64,000 nt of DNA from Aliidiomarina shirensis (GTDB lineage: Bacteria; Pseudomonadota; Gammaproteobacteria; Enterobacterales; Alteromonadaceae), in the NCBI RefSeq assembly GCF_003987345.1, contig NZ_PIPP01000002.1, positions 186,001 through 250,000 on the forward strand. Direction: 5' to 3'. The translations under genes and the position numbers were made by a program. This document shows, piece after piece, positions 27,544 through 36,420 of this stretch (positions are counted from its first letter, which is position 1; every line of letters starts with the position of its first letter). The notes beneath the pieces are model-generated. The model saw only the letters and a program-made list of their open reading frames with translations. It was not told the origin of the DNA and did not search any database.

Positions 27544-27816
27544 ATGATGACTTCAAACGATAGCGCTGCGCCCCCTGCTGATAGCACCTTTGATCGTTAT
27601 AGGATAGAGATCTGCATGGGCGACCAAGTTATCAATAAATTGGGTGTACCTGCGAACCGCAAAGCTCTGCATGTGATTGAGATAGCGCGTAACGAACTAA
27701 AGCACGTATCTACCGCAACACACGCCAAAGTGCGTGGGTTGAATGGAGATGAAATTGAGATTTACGCGATGGACGGTTGGTTTCGTTGCCAGATGAAAGC
27801 ACTAAAGCTACGCTAA
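27544..27816 (+). CDS. Small hypothetical protein (90 aa)
   Basis: I do not recognise this 90-residue protein. It has no signal peptide or membrane segment; it has a mixed composition with a central amphipathic region (VIEIARNELKHVSTATHAKV) and ends in MKALKLR. Codon use looks like that of neighbouring genes, and there is no overlapping better frame, so it is probably real. The Shine-Dalgarno (GGAA about 8 bases upstream) is weak. Two adjacent ATG codons start it. It stands alone between the iron-uptake genes (divergent) and the outer-membrane protein gene. Confidence 0.55.
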   Translation: MMTSNDSAAPPADSTFDRYRIEICMGDQVINKLGVPANRKALHVIEIARNELKHVSTATHAKVRGLNGDEIEIYAMDGWFRCQMKALKLR

Positions 27817-28106
27817 GTTTATTGCATCCAGGCACCTAGTGACATGGTGCGTTTTTACGCGCCCGTGCGGAGCTTATCCTAAAGCAAACCTCTCCTTCGC
27901 AGACCATCCCCAACGCCACTGCGTACAAATATCATTTTACGAAACCCAACAACCCCTTTGTTAATCTATATTTTTCGCCCGCGCGTTTTTGCGCCCACGT
28001 TCAGTTAATGTGCATATTTTAAACGATGAGTGGGGTTTTCACCTATTGTAGCGAAAAATATTACAGGGTACGGTAGCTTTGCTGATTAAATATATAAGGA
28101 CATAAA

Positions 28107-28703
28107 ATGAAAAAGCTATTACCTATCTCTCTCGCAATTCTCCTATCTACTTCGATAACAGCAGCGCAGGCAAATGACACGTGGTATGTCGGCGCATCAT
28201 ATAACGCACAAGAAATTTCGCAATTTAATCGAGATTTTAATACGGCGGGTGTTATAGCAGGCTATCGATTTACGGAACACCTTGCGCTCGAAGCTAGATA
28301 TGCTGGCGGTACATCAGGGTATTCAGATTTTACGGTTCTGCCAAACGACGCTAGCGTTGAATACAAAGAGGATATCAGTAGCCAAGCGTCACTAATGTTT
28401 AAAGCATCTTATCCCGTGTTTGAAGCTTTTAGCGTATATGCATTAGCCGGCTACTCGACAACAGACCTCGAATACAACAGTTACACAGGCTCTTATGACA
28501 GTGACGATAATCTCATAGGCTACGCACCTGTAAAAGGAAGCGTTTCCTACGATGGGTTTGCGTATGGTATTGGTATCAATTACAAATTAAGCAAAAATTT
28601 TAATCTATTTATTGATTACCAAGTTCTCCCAGATTTCGCACCTGACGATAATGTTTCAGCGAGCTGGAATAGCGCAACTTTTGGTATCAATTACTCGTTT
28701 TAG
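28107..28703 (+). CDS. Outer-membrane beta-barrel protein (OmpA/opacity-like family)
   Basis: This 198-residue protein has a clear signal peptide (MKKLLPISLAILLSTSITAAQA, cleaved before NDTWYVG). The mature part is an eight-stranded barrel in pattern: TWYVGASYNAQEI, AGYRFTEHLALEARYAGG, SLMFKASYPVF, FSVYALAGYSTTDLEYNS, FAYGIGINYKLSKNF and a C-terminal ATFGINYSF with the terminal Phe used by the BAM complex. It is likely an outer-membrane protein of the OmpW/Opa-like porin group; no transport role can be read. AAGGA lies about eight bases before the ATG. About 290 bp of promoter region precede it. Confidence 0.8.
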   Translation: MKKLLPISLAILLSTSITAAQANDTWYVGASYNAQEISQFNRDFNTAGVIAGYRFTEHLALEARYAGGTSGYSDFTVLPNDASVEYKEDISSQASLMFKASYPVFEAFSVYALAGYSTTDLEYNSYTGSYDSDDNLIGYAPVKGSVSYDGFAYGIGINYKLSKNFNLFIDYQVLPDFAPDDNVSASWNSATFGINYSF

Positions 28704-28757
28704 ATTTTAACCAGAGTCAATACCGTTTGCTCAATCAGTTAAGTGCCCGAAACGCAT

Positions 28758-29555
28758 TTATCTGATTGAGCTTTCTTGTAACAGCACCACATTTATTTCG
28801 TTCTCAAATTTTCTCGCTAACGCGAGCACTTCAGCTACCAGCGCATTACCGCTGCTCGGCTTCAAGTGCGAAACCCATAATTTTTTCGGAAGCTCGGGCA
28901 TACGCGAGAGTGTGTTCGCCACCATGGCTGGTGTCATGTGTTTAGTACGCACGGCGAGTTCGCGCTTATTATTGGTAAACGAGCATTCCAGCATGAACGT
29001 ATCAATAGGCGCCAGCTTCGTTAATGAACTGAGTGCGTTATCCAGTGTTGGGCCTTCCATGGTATCGGCACTAAACACAAAATGTTGGTTTTGCATGCGC
29101 ACGCTTACGCCAACGGTAGGCACCGTATGGTCAACGGCAAACACATGAATTTGTGCATTTTCCTTTTCAGGGCTTGCTAGTGTGAAGGTATCGCCGGGAG
29201 TAATTTCAATAAATTCTACGATTGGGGCTTCAGGCGTAGGCAATAAGGTAAAATCGGGCCAAATATTATCGTTGAAAATATTCGTTTTCAGCGTTTCGAT
29301 CGTGTGCGCTTGGGCAAAAACCTGTACGCGATGCTCCACGTCATCGAACATATTGCTGAGGAATAACGGTAACGCCGCAATATGATCCATGTGCGAATGG
29401 GTAAGCACAATATAGCGAATTTTGCGCATCGCTTCGATGGAAAGCGAGCTTAAGCCCGTACCTGCATCGATGAGCGCATAATCACCAATTTGGATACAGG
29501 TGCTGCCCTGTGTATCGCTCAAACCCCCGGAGCAACCAAGCACGCGAATATCCAT
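28758..29555 (-). CDS. Metallo-beta-lactamase fold phosphodiesterase (class II cyclic-nucleotide PDE-like)
   Basis: This 265-residue MBL-fold hydrolase begins MDIRVLGCSGGLSDTQGSTC, with zinc motif LTHSHMDHIAALPLF, then VFAVDHTVPTVG, FSADTMEG and VSHLKPSSGN. The opening and the THSHMDH motif are those of class II 3',5'-cyclic-nucleotide phosphodiesterases; other MBL hydrolases (RNase Z-like) cannot be excluded. The ATG at 29555 leaves a 13-bp gap to the preceding gene and follows GGGG/AGGG; a GTG at 29579 would overlap it. No signal peptide is present, so it should be cytoplasmic. Same strand as the DUF3429 gene, probably one transcript. Confidence 0.7.
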   Translation of the reverse strand: MDIRVLGCSGGLSDTQGSTCIQIGDYALIDAGTGLSSLSIEAMRKIRYIVLTHSHMDHIAALPLFLSNMFDDVEHRVQVFAQAHTIETLKTNIFNDNIWPDFTLLPTPEAPIVEFIEITPGDTFTLASPEKENAQIHVFAVDHTVPTVGVSVRMQNQHFVFSADTMEGPTLDNALSSLTKLAPIDTFMLECSFTNNKRELAVRTKHMTPAMVANTLSRMPELPKKLWVSHLKPSSGNALVAEVLALARKFENEINVVLLQESSIR

Positions 29556-29568
29556 TGCCCTACCCCAG

Positions 29569-30024
29569 TTAGCCGACACGCAATTCAGTGGCGATAGTGA
29601 TAAACCACAAGAAATGACACCCGGCTACCACGAAGGTTACCGGCTGACGCACTTTTTCATACCACGCTTGGCTTACGCGTTTCACATCATATTTCAGCCA
29701 AAGCATATACACGATTGCGAGCACACCAACAGCCCAAAGGGTAGGCAAAAATGCCACCGAAACCCAAGCCACAATAGAAGGCAGCATACAAATAATCAAG
29801 GTGCCTTGCGGGTTATCGAGGCCTTTGGCCATAGTTAACCCCCAATGAATACCGCCTAAAAACGATAATATTACAGCGCTATAAATCAGGAAGGCTTGTG
29901 CCAAAGGCGCCTGCCAAAAACCAATGGCACCGAGGATCGCAGTGCCAATGAACGGAATTAACCCCGCCCACATAAGCCGCGTGGCTGTGAGTTCGGTAGC
30001 TTCATTCATTTGCTTATTCGACAT
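29569..30024 (-). CDS. DUF3429 family membrane protein
   Basis: This 151-residue protein has about four to five hydrophobic helices: WAGLIPFIGTAILGAIGFW, AFLIYSAVILSFLGGIHWGL, ICMLPSIVAWVSVAFLPTLW, VLAIVYMLWLKYDV and VTFVVAGCHFLWFITIATEL. The FLGGIHWGL run is typical of the DUF3429 family (related to mitochondrial TMEM69). Function unknown. It lies directly upstream of the phosphodiesterase-like gene on the same strand. Confidence 0.75.
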   Translation of the reverse strand: MSNKQMNEATELTATRLMWAGLIPFIGTAILGAIGFWQAPLAQAFLIYSAVILSFLGGIHWGLTMAKGLDNPQGTLIICMLPSIVAWVSVAFLPTLWAVGVLAIVYMLWLKYDVKRVSQAWYEKVRQPVTFVVAGCHFLWFITIATELRVG

Positions 30025-30086
30025 CGAGCACCTCTTCTTACTTGAATTTTAAGCTAGTTTTTTGCCAGTTTTGCAGAGCACATCTC

Positions 30087-31049
30087 TTAAAGGATAACCC
30101 ACAGCAAATAGCCAAAGTAGCCGGCTACAAACAAGCCACCTTCGAGCCTATTAATACGCCCTGGCCGCTTTGCTTTCTTGAAACGAAACGCAAACACGAC
30201 AATTAGCAGAGTAAATAGCGCCATGATGAGGTAATCGCGGCTTAGTACTTCGGCATCAATACCAAACGGATGAATCGCGCCAGCAATACCTACTACGGCC
30301 AGAGTGTTAAATAAGTTTGAACCAATAATATTACCGAGCGCTAAATCGTGTTCATTTTTGCGAATTGCGGCAATGGCACTGGCCAACTCGGGCAAAGACG
30401 TACCGATAGCGACAATAGTAAGGCCAATGATTAAATCGCTGACACCAAAGGCCATGGCGATTTCTACCGCCCCCCAGACCAACACGCGGGAGCTGGCGAT
30501 TAACAGGAACAGCCCAACAAATAGCCACATCAAGGCACGCGCTATCGGCATTCGATGGCTGCTTAAATCCGCATCGGTTTCCAAGCCAAGGGTATCCTCG
30601 CCGTTCAGGCCTTGTTTGATCGACCAGCCCATCACTGCGAAAAAGACCACGAGGAGAATGACAGCATCCCAACCGCTAATAAAATTATCCAGAATCAGCC
30701 AACCCGCGAGCAAGGTTATCGCGATTAAAATCGGCATTTCTTTGCGCAATACGCTCGATTTTACGGTTATGGGCGCAATTAAGGCGGTAAAGCCCAGCAC
30801 CATACCAATGTTCGCCGTGTTCGAACCAAACGCATTCCCCAGCGCCAAGCCCGGATTCCCCTGCGCAGCCGCAAATGCCGAAACCACCATTTCGGGTGCC
30901 GAGGTACCAAAACCAATAATTAACATACCAATCAGCAGCGGCGACATACCGAAGTGTTTAGCGGTAACCGCAGCGCCTTCAATAAAACGATCGGCGGACC
31001 AAATTAACAGCACTAATCCTAAAATTACTGCAACACTTGCTAACAACAT
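30087..31049 (-). CDS. yrbG: Calcium/sodium antiporter, YrbG family
   Basis: This 320-residue inner-membrane cation antiporter has two inverted repeats of five helices. The conserved alpha-repeat motifs are FGTSAPEMVVSAFAAAQGNP and LGNAFGSNTANIGMVLG in the first half, and AIGTSLPELASAIAAIRKNE and LGNIIGSNLFNTLAVVG in the second. These line the ion pathway in Na/Ca exchangers. Length matches YrbG of E. coli (about 325). It begins immediately after the stop of the Na/Pi cotransporter gene (TAA then ATG), so the two are co-translated. Confidence 0.9.
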   Translation of the reverse strand: MLLASVAVILGLVLLIWSADRFIEGAAVTAKHFGMSPLLIGMLIIGFGTSAPEMVVSAFAAAQGNPGLALGNAFGSNTANIGMVLGFTALIAPITVKSSVLRKEMPILIAITLLAGWLILDNFISGWDAVILLVVFFAVMGWSIKQGLNGEDTLGLETDADLSSHRMPIARALMWLFVGLFLLIASSRVLVWGAVEIAMAFGVSDLIIGLTIVAIGTSLPELASAIAAIRKNEHDLALGNIIGSNLFNTLAVVGIAGAIHPFGIDAEVLSRDYLIMALFTLLIVVFAFRFKKAKRPGRINRLEGGLFVAGYFGYLLWVIL

Positions 31050-32651
31050 TTAGTTTTTCTCCGCCTGATTAGATTCATTGAATATATTATCTTTTTCTAC
31101 TGCCGGGTAAATCACCGCTGAGATACGCATTATTCGCTTCGCGCATTCTTCTAGCAAGCTAATAATGCGTAATTGCGTGGTTACATCCGGCGCATTGCTC
31201 TCACCAGATTGAACATTCGCCAATAGCTCAGAGCGCCGCGTGCGCCGAGCTCGTTCGATATCCGCAATGACCGCGTGCCGCTCTTCTGCCGACATATCTT
31301 TCAAGGTACTTGAACGCATCAAGCGCTGAAAATTCTCATCTAATGCCCCGGCTGTAGCCGTGTGCAATTGCTGTTGGTTAACCGTGGCTAATTCATGCAA
31401 TAAGGCTTTTAACTGCACACTTTCTTCACTGGCCCAATTGAGGTTCAAGAACACGTCGGCATGCTCTGCCATAGAACTCTGGGCGCTAAGTTTATTCCCG
31501 AACTCTTGAATCGATTCTAGCAAAGCGGTAGTGTGAAAATCAGGTTCAGGTGCCGCTTCCGCTTCAGCATTCAGAATTTTACGCCCACGCCCCAGCAGTT
31601 GTTTGAATACACGCTTTAGCTCTGAGTGCATTGCAGCAACCCCCATCGCAGGCATGGATAATACGGTGTCATCGAGATAGCGGGGCTTTTCGGAAGTAAG
31701 TGCCGGCTGCTTGATAAAGCGTTCTACACGACGAATTAAGGAATCGGCCAAGAACCACATTAAAACCAAGCTCAAAAGATTAAACATGGTGTGGAATAAC
31801 GCCAGGCCCATACTTATATTCTGCCCCGATTCCCCGCCGGCAAGCCACTCAGAAACCCACCATAACGGCACCAACAAGATAAGTGCAATAATCGCCGTAA
31901 ATACCTTTTCGGTAACATGAATCAGTGCCAACCGCCGCGCATTCGCCGTGGCGCCAATTGATGCCAACAAACTCGTGGCTGTGGTGCCAACGTTCGCTCC
32001 AATAACTAATGCTGCGCCTAGCAACGGCGTGAGCACGCCCGTAACCGAAGCGGTGAGAATAATAGCAAGTGCCGCTGATGATGATTGAATAAGTGCGGTA
32101 AGCAACGCCCCCACCAACACGCCGAGCACAATGCCGAGTGCGCCTGTGCTGCCAAGCTGTTCCAAGGGTAAGTAATCGGCCACATCAATAAAGGCATCAC
32201 GCAGGATACCCAGGCCGAGAAAAAGCACACCGAACCCAGCAAGCGCAAAACCAATGTGGGGCGCCCGGCCTTTGCTAAAAAATAACTTCAACAGCATGCC
32301 TACGCCAATCAACGGAAGCGCAATTACTTGTACGTTCAGCTTCAAACCAATAACCGCCACGATCCAGGCTGTCATGGTGGTGCCGAGATTGCTACCGAAA
32401 ACCACCCACGCCGCCTGCCGCAGTTTCAGCATACCCGCGTTGGTAAAACCTAACGTGGTTACGATTACCGCGCTAGACGATTGCACGATGGCGGTGATAC
32501 CAAACCCGGTAAATGCTGCCCGTAAGCGCGTTTTAGTTGAGCGCTCAAGCAACCCGCTTAGCGCGTTACCAGCCGCGGCTTTTAGGCCTTCTGTCATCAT
32601 GGCCATGCCAAGCAATAATAAACCGATGCCGCCGAGTGTCATGAATAACAT
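31050..32651 (-). CDS. Na/Pi cotransporter family protein (YjbB-like) with PhoU-like tail
   Basis: This 533-residue protein has an N-terminal transport part (about residues 1-310) with the two QSSSA repeats expected of the family: GITAIVQSSSAVIVTTLGF and LTALIQSSSAALAIILTA, each followed by GSNLGTTMTAW or GANVGTTATSL. A soluble C-terminal part (about 330-533) is helical and PhoU-like. Family members move phosphate with sodium, often outward in bacteria (YjbB). The next gene is a Na/Ca-type antiporter, so sodium coupling is a common theme. No phosphate-box is evident upstream. Confidence 0.85.
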   Translation of the reverse strand: MLFMTLGGIGLLLLGMAMMTEGLKAAAGNALSGLLERSTKTRLRAAFTGFGITAIVQSSSAVIVTTLGFTNAGMLKLRQAAWVVFGSNLGTTMTAWIVAVIGLKLNVQVIALPLIGVGMLLKLFFSKGRAPHIGFALAGFGVLFLGLGILRDAFIDVADYLPLEQLGSTGALGIVLGVLVGALLTALIQSSSAALAIILTASVTGVLTPLLGAALVIGANVGTTATSLLASIGATANARRLALIHVTEKVFTAIIALILLVPLWWVSEWLAGGESGQNISMGLALFHTMFNLLSLVLMWFLADSLIRRVERFIKQPALTSEKPRYLDDTVLSMPAMGVAAMHSELKRVFKQLLGRGRKILNAEAEAAPEPDFHTTALLESIQEFGNKLSAQSSMAEHADVFLNLNWASEESVQLKALLHELATVNQQQLHTATAGALDENFQRLMRSSTLKDMSAEERHAVIADIERARRTRRSELLANVQSGESNAPDVTTQLRIISLLEECAKRIMRISAVIYPAVEKDNIFNESNQAEKN

Positions 32652-32705
32652 GCAAATGCCGCTCCCGTGTTATTAATCCATTTATGTGCTGCGCTATGTT
32701 ATGTG

Positions 32706-33272
32706 CTATGCACTAAAAATCGCGATGACACCGAGGCTCACGAATACTAGGCAACCGAATATACGAATGGCCCGCATGGGAATACGATTGGTAATCCATG
32801 CACCAAAGAATATAACTGGAATGAGCAATAAATTCATACCCACTACCGCACCGGCAGCTACTGAAAACATGCTTTGATAATGCGCAGCGAGCATCATGGT
32901 AACAATTTGTGATTTATCACCAATTTCAGCCACACTTAGCAATAGAAATGCGGCCAGAAAAGCACCGAGTTTGAAAAATTTACTGTTGGTTTCTACTTGT
33001 TCATCTTTTTCTGGCACTAACACGGCGATGCCCATCAGAATAAATAGGGCACCTACGGCATACGAAAGCCAATCGGCCGCAAGAAAATCGCCAAGGTAAT
33101 AGCCGATAACGCTGGCTATGCCGTGCATTACAATCATTCCGAGCAACATGCCTGCGATCACCGCGCCACGTTGGTTGGCGTAGCGAGCGGCGAGTAGCAA
33201 TGCTAAAAATTGAGTTTTATCGCCAAGCTCAGCAGCACTTACGGCAACAAGGGCAGCAAAAAATTCGCTCAT
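32706..33272 (-). CDS. GDT1/TMEM165 (UPF0016) family divalent cation transporter
   Basis: This 188-residue protein has six helices arranged as two repeats, each with the E-x-G-D-K-(T/S) signature: AAELGDKTQFLALLLAARYA near residue 14 and VAEIGDKSQIVTMMLAAHYQ near residue 117. Family members export Mn2+ or exchange Ca2+/Mn2+ for protons (MneA in Vibrio). A manganese role is the best guess. It ends 54 bp before the Na/Pi gene start, same strand. Upstream lies a long Family II hairpin. I saw no yybP-ykoY-type riboswitch. Confidence 0.85.
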   Translation of the reverse strand: MSEFFAALVAVSAAELGDKTQFLALLLAARYANQRGAVIAGMLLGMIVMHGIASVIGYYLGDFLAADWLSYAVGALFILMGIAVLVPEKDEQVETNSKFFKLGAFLAAFLLLSVAEIGDKSQIVTMMLAAHYQSMFSVAAGAVVGMNLLLIPVIFFGAWITNRIPMRAIRIFGCLVFVSLGVIAIFSA

Positions 33273-33378
33273 AGTTCCTTTCCAGCGAAGTTGAAAGTGC
33301 GCGGATTATATCAGCCTCGCTATTGCAATGCATGCTCGGGGTGTGTTGCTTTTTTCGGGGGCGTGCTTTGCAGATGAT

Positions 33379-33514
33379 GGTGAGTGGCGCTTCGTGGGGA
33401 AGGTATTGTATTCTCGGGGTGTCTGCCGCATGGATGCGGCAGCTCAAGCCTACATGGAAGTACTTGCGGCGTCCCTGAGAAAGCAATACCTCCCCCACGA
33501 AAAAGTCACTCACC
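33379..33514 (-). repeat. Family II long-hairpin repeat, copy 3
   Basis: The core is in minus orientation: GGGACGCCG, TCCATGTAGGCTTG, GCTGCCGCATCCATGCGGCA, GACACCC. The outer arms, about 40 bp each, begin GGTGAGTGGCGCTTCGTGGG on the left and, on the right read inversely, GGTGAGTGACTTTTTCGTGG, continuing to GGAGGTATTGCTTTCTC. A further stray right arm (CCCTGAGAAAGTAATACTTT) follows at about 33520-33540. The surrounding bases 33273-33378 and 33560-33618 show no gene. Confidence 0.8.
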
Positions 33515-33618
33515 CAACACCCTGAGAAAGTAATACTTTACTCCCGAAACGCACCGCATTCCGCCCTTGAAATCGCCTCAAACCGCTCAGAAAAGAACAG
33601 CCCTTGAATTGATTAGAT

Positions 33619-34473
33619 TCAGCCTCCGTAGCGGCGTATGAGCTCGTTGATGTAGCCGTTGTTCATGAGCTCGCGTAAAGCAGAATTGAATGCCATTACT
33701 TCTTCTTCGGTAACAGCGCTCTTCGAGAACATTACGTATACCTCCGAAGCTGGCAGGCCAATATGATGACGCTGAATGGAATCTCCCAAGCCTCGGCGAC
33801 GAATAATTGAAGCCGCCACGAGATTATCTTCCAGGAAACCATCAATATCACCATCAAGTAAACGCGCAAGGTTGAGTTCGTTTAAACGCGCACCTACAAA
33901 TTGATCGGAATATTCACTCCCGTACATCAGCATTTGCAGCTCTTCTCCATAGAAATACTCATTCACAACCCCAACGCGAAGGCCTTCTTCGAGGAACCCC
34001 TCAACATCTTCCATAGGGTAACGCGGCGCTTCTTCGCTACGAATAAATAAGCTGAACTGCTCGTTTCTATATGGAATTGAGAACCATGCATAATCTTGGC
34101 GTGCCGGTGTCATTGATGCACCCATGATAAGATCGATATCGCCATCTTGCATCCACTCCAGTAACTCGCGCCATGTGCCTTGGCGAGCTTCGAGTACGCA
34201 ATTTATGTGCGAAGCGGCGCTCTTTGCGATATCAATATCCACGCCACCTACCTCACCGTTTACACTGGTATACTGATAAGGTTCCCAGCTTTCAAAGCCC
34301 AGAATTAGATTACATTCCGGAACCTCTTCTCGCATCATCGTATCGGTAGTGTAAGTTTCTGCTTCTGGTGCTTCTTCTTCGGTTGTTACGTCAGGTTGGT
34401 TTTCATTTTCTGGTGTACAGCCCACCAGTGCGGCTACAGCCATTACTAACAACATTTTGGTTAGCCAATTCAT
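33619..34473 (-). CDS. Periplasmic solute-binding lipoprotein (family 3, amino-acid type)
   Basis: This 284-residue protein has a lipoprotein signal peptide (MNWLTKMLLVMAVAALVGC, lipobox LVGC) and an acidic linker rich in Glu and Thr (about residues 21-47). The binding domain carries YTSVNGEVGGVDIDIAKSAA, DGDIDLIMGASMTPARQDYA and WFSIPYRNEQFSLFI, standard for the type II periplasmic amino-acid-binding fold, and ends INELIRRYGG. No permease or ATPase gene is adjacent, so it may be an orphan binding protein or a sensor. It is divergent from arsR with about 147 bp between. Confidence 0.78.
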   Translation of the reverse strand: MNWLTKMLLVMAVAALVGCTPENENQPDVTTEEEAPEAETYTTDTMMREEVPECNLILGFESWEPYQYTSVNGEVGGVDIDIAKSAASHINCVLEARQGTWRELLEWMQDGDIDLIMGASMTPARQDYAWFSIPYRNEQFSLFIRSEEAPRYPMEDVEGFLEEGLRVGVVNEYFYGEELQMLMYGSEYSDQFVGARLNELNLARLLDGDIDGFLEDNLVAASIIRRRGLGDSIQRHHIGLPASEVYVMFSKSAVTEEEVMAFNSALRELMNNGYINELIRRYGG

Positions 34474-34560
34474 AAGGCCCCCTTGTTATCTTCATGTGCT
34501 TACCTTCAGTGTAGGTGTGGAGTGTGATTTGCGCCAGTTAGCGGAATTTAAATCTGGTTA

Positions 34561-34588
34561 TTGATATATACGCATATCCATATATACT
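34561..34588 (+). promoter_or_regulatory. arsR promoter with overlapping dyad operator
   Basis: TTGATA (34561-34566), a 16-bp spacer and TATACT (34583-34588) form a good sigma-70 promoter. The spacer holds an imperfect dyad, ATATACGCATATCCATATAT, where an ArsR dimer could block polymerase. AGGAA lies about eight bases before the arsR ATG. Confidence 0.7.
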
Positions 34589-34620
34589 GAACTCATAGAT
34601 TTTTATGTGAGGAACTAGCG

Positions 34621-34959
34621 ATGCAGAATGCTATTTCGATTTGTAAGGCATTTGGTGACGAAACCCGAATGCAAATTATGTTGATGCTTTTCAGTGCTGA
34701 AGAGCTTTGTGTTTGCGAGCTTACGGCTGCGCTCGATCTCTCGCAGCCAAAAATATCGCGACACATTAATATTCTTCGCGGGGCAGGTTTGGTGGAATCG
34801 GAACGCCGTGGGCAGTGGATGTTTTATCGAATTGCCAGCTCGGTTCCGTCCTGGGTTGATGCATTATTGCAAAACGAACAAACGCAGTTTGGCCCTGCGC
34901 TAATGCGCGCGAACGAGCGCCTATCGGGCATGGATTCACGGCCTCCTCGGTGTTGTTAA
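34621..34959 (+). CDS. arsR: ArsR-family arsenic-responsive repressor
   Basis: This 112-residue winged-helix repressor is predicted to release the operon on binding As(III). The metalloid site is ELCVCEL (Cys30 and Cys32), at the start of the recognition helix, with an extra Cys8 and a C-terminal CysCys pair. The DNA-binding helix is ALDLSQPKISRHINILRGAG and the wing VESERRGQWMFYRI. It is the first gene of a plus-strand set with a GAPDH gene and arsJ. This is the classical type with Cys in the alpha-3 helix. Confidence 0.9.
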   Translation: MQNAISICKAFGDETRMQIMLMLFSAEELCVCELTAALDLSQPKISRHINILRGAGLVESERRGQWMFYRIASSVPSWVDALLQNEQTQFGPALMRANERLSGMDSRPPRCC

Positions 34960-35115
34960 GCAAACTCAAATGCTTCACATTGCGTAATATATAAACACCC
35001 AATTTAAAACGATATTTTCGCCGAATTGATACACGAAAAAATGAAACATCAACTATGCTTGATAGCATGTTTGCTAATTTAAAAGCATGATTTTGTAGCA
35101 CATAAGGAAACCGAT

Positions 35116-36120
35116 ATGAGCAGTAAAAAATTACGTGTAGGTATTAATGGTTTCGGGCGTATTGGCCGTTTGGCATTGCGCGCTGGCTATACCAGCGAAG
35201 CGCTTGAGTTTGTGATGATTAATGATCCAGGTGCTGATGCCACGATGATGGCACACCTACTTGAATTCGATTCCACCCACGGCCGCTGGCCACATGATGT
35301 AAGCGCCAAGGGCGATAACATCATTATTGATGGTAAAAAGCTGAAATTCACGCGGGAAAAAGAACTTAGTAAAGTTGATTGGTCTGGCTGTGATGTGGTT
35401 ATTGAGGCAGCAGGCGTTTTCAAAACCGCGGAAGCATTGCAACCGTTGCTTGATCAAGGCGTTGATCATGTTGTGGTTACGGCACCAGTAAAAAGCAAAG
35501 GCGTTCCGAATATTGTTGTGGGTGTGAATGATGAAGAATTTGATCCGCACGAACACTCGATTGTAAGCGCCGCCTCATGCACCACCAACTGCTTGGGCCC
35601 GGTGGTTAAGGTTATTAAAGAGAGCTTTGGCATTAAGCATGCCTCAATGACAACGATTCATGCGCTTACCAACACCCAGAGTATTCTTGATGCACCGCAC
35701 AAAGATATGCGCCGTGCGCGTGCTTTGGGTTCTCTGATTCCAACCACTACCGGTTCTGCGAAAGCTATTACTGTTATTTTCCCTGAGCTTGAAGGCAAAA
35801 TTAATGGCCACGCGGTGCGAGTTCCTATCGATTGCCCTTCGCTAACTGATATGGTTTTCGAAGTGGAAAAAAGCACCACCGCTGAAGAAGTAAATGCAGC
35901 ATTAAAAGCAGCCGCTGAAGGAGAATTAGAGGGCATTCTTGGCTTTGAAGAGCGCCCACTAGTATCGATAGATTACAAAACTGATCCGCGCTCATCCATC
36001 GTAGATGCGTTATCAACTTTAGTAATCAACGGCACGCACGTAAAAATCTACGCGTGGTACGACAACGAATGGGGCTATTCAAACCGCACTATCGATTTAG
36101 TGAAGCGTATCGCGCAATAA
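35116..36120 (+). CDS. gapA: Glyceraldehyde-3-phosphate dehydrogenase of the ArsJ arsenate pathway
   Basis: This 334-residue GAPDH has NAD motif [15 protein letters not shown], the catalytic [16 protein letters not shown] (active Cys about 154), [19 protein letters not shown] and the end [14 protein letters not shown]. In ars operons with arsJ, GAPDH joins arsenate to glyceraldehyde-3-phosphate, giving 1-arseno-3-phosphoglycerate, which ArsJ exports. The position between arsR and arsJ supports that specialised role over central glycolysis, although the enzyme may do both. A Family II repeat separates it from arsJ. Confidence 0.88.
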   Translation: MSSKKLRVGINGFGRIGRLALRAGYTSEALEFVMINDPGADATMMAHLLEFDSTHGRWPHDVSAKGDNIIIDGKKLKFTREKELSKVDWSGCDVVIEAAGVFKTAEALQPLLDQGVDHVVVTAPVKSKGVPNIVVGVNDEEFDPHEHSIVSAASCTTNCLGPVVKVIKESFGIKHASMTTIHALTNTQSILDAPHKDMRRARALGSLIPTTTGSAKAITVIFPELEGKINGHAVRVPIDCPSLTDMVFEVEKSTTAEEVNAALKAAAEGELEGILGFEERPLVSIDYKTDPRSSIVDALSTLVINGTHVKIYAWYDNEWGYSNRTIDLVKRIAQ

Positions 36121-36162
36121 TTTCAGGCGTGAACTGCGCTCAGGCACAAGCACGGCTTTCAA

Positions 36163-36312
36163 AGGCTTGGTGCGTGAATAGCGAATTCGGGGCAGGGAAA
36201 TGCGTTCTCAGGGACGCCGTAAATACGTCCATGTAGGCTTGGCTGCCGCATCCATGCGGCAGACACCCTGCGAACGCATATTCCCTACTCCGAAACACTA
36301 TTCATCAAGCCT
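36163..36312 (+). repeat. Family II long-hairpin repeat, copy 2
   Basis: The core at about 36210-36269 carries GGGACGCCGTAAATACGTCC, ATGTAGGCTTGGCTGCCGCA and GCGGCAGACACCC. Outer arms of about 50 bp pair almost throughout: left includes AGGCTTGGTGCGTGAATAGC and GGGAAATGCGTTCTCAGGG; the right, read inversely, includes AGGCTTGATGAATAG and GGGAATATGCGTTCGCAGGG. The arms differ from those of copies 1 and 3. It occupies most of the 300-bp gap between the GAPDH gene and arsJ; the last 100 bp before arsJ hold no other feature that I can name. Confidence 0.82.
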
Positions 36313-36420
36313 CTTACGTGAAAGCTAAACTTGCGCTAAAACATTGTTTAATAATGGTTTTTAAGAAAACACCCAGAATACTTGTTTCGGCAATCAATTA
36401 ATAAATAGTAGAGCCTCAAC

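Noticed and set aside
28738..28750. GTTAAGTGCCCGAAACG near 28740 as a Family I remnant
   Set aside because: The match covers nine bases only, without the conserved termini.
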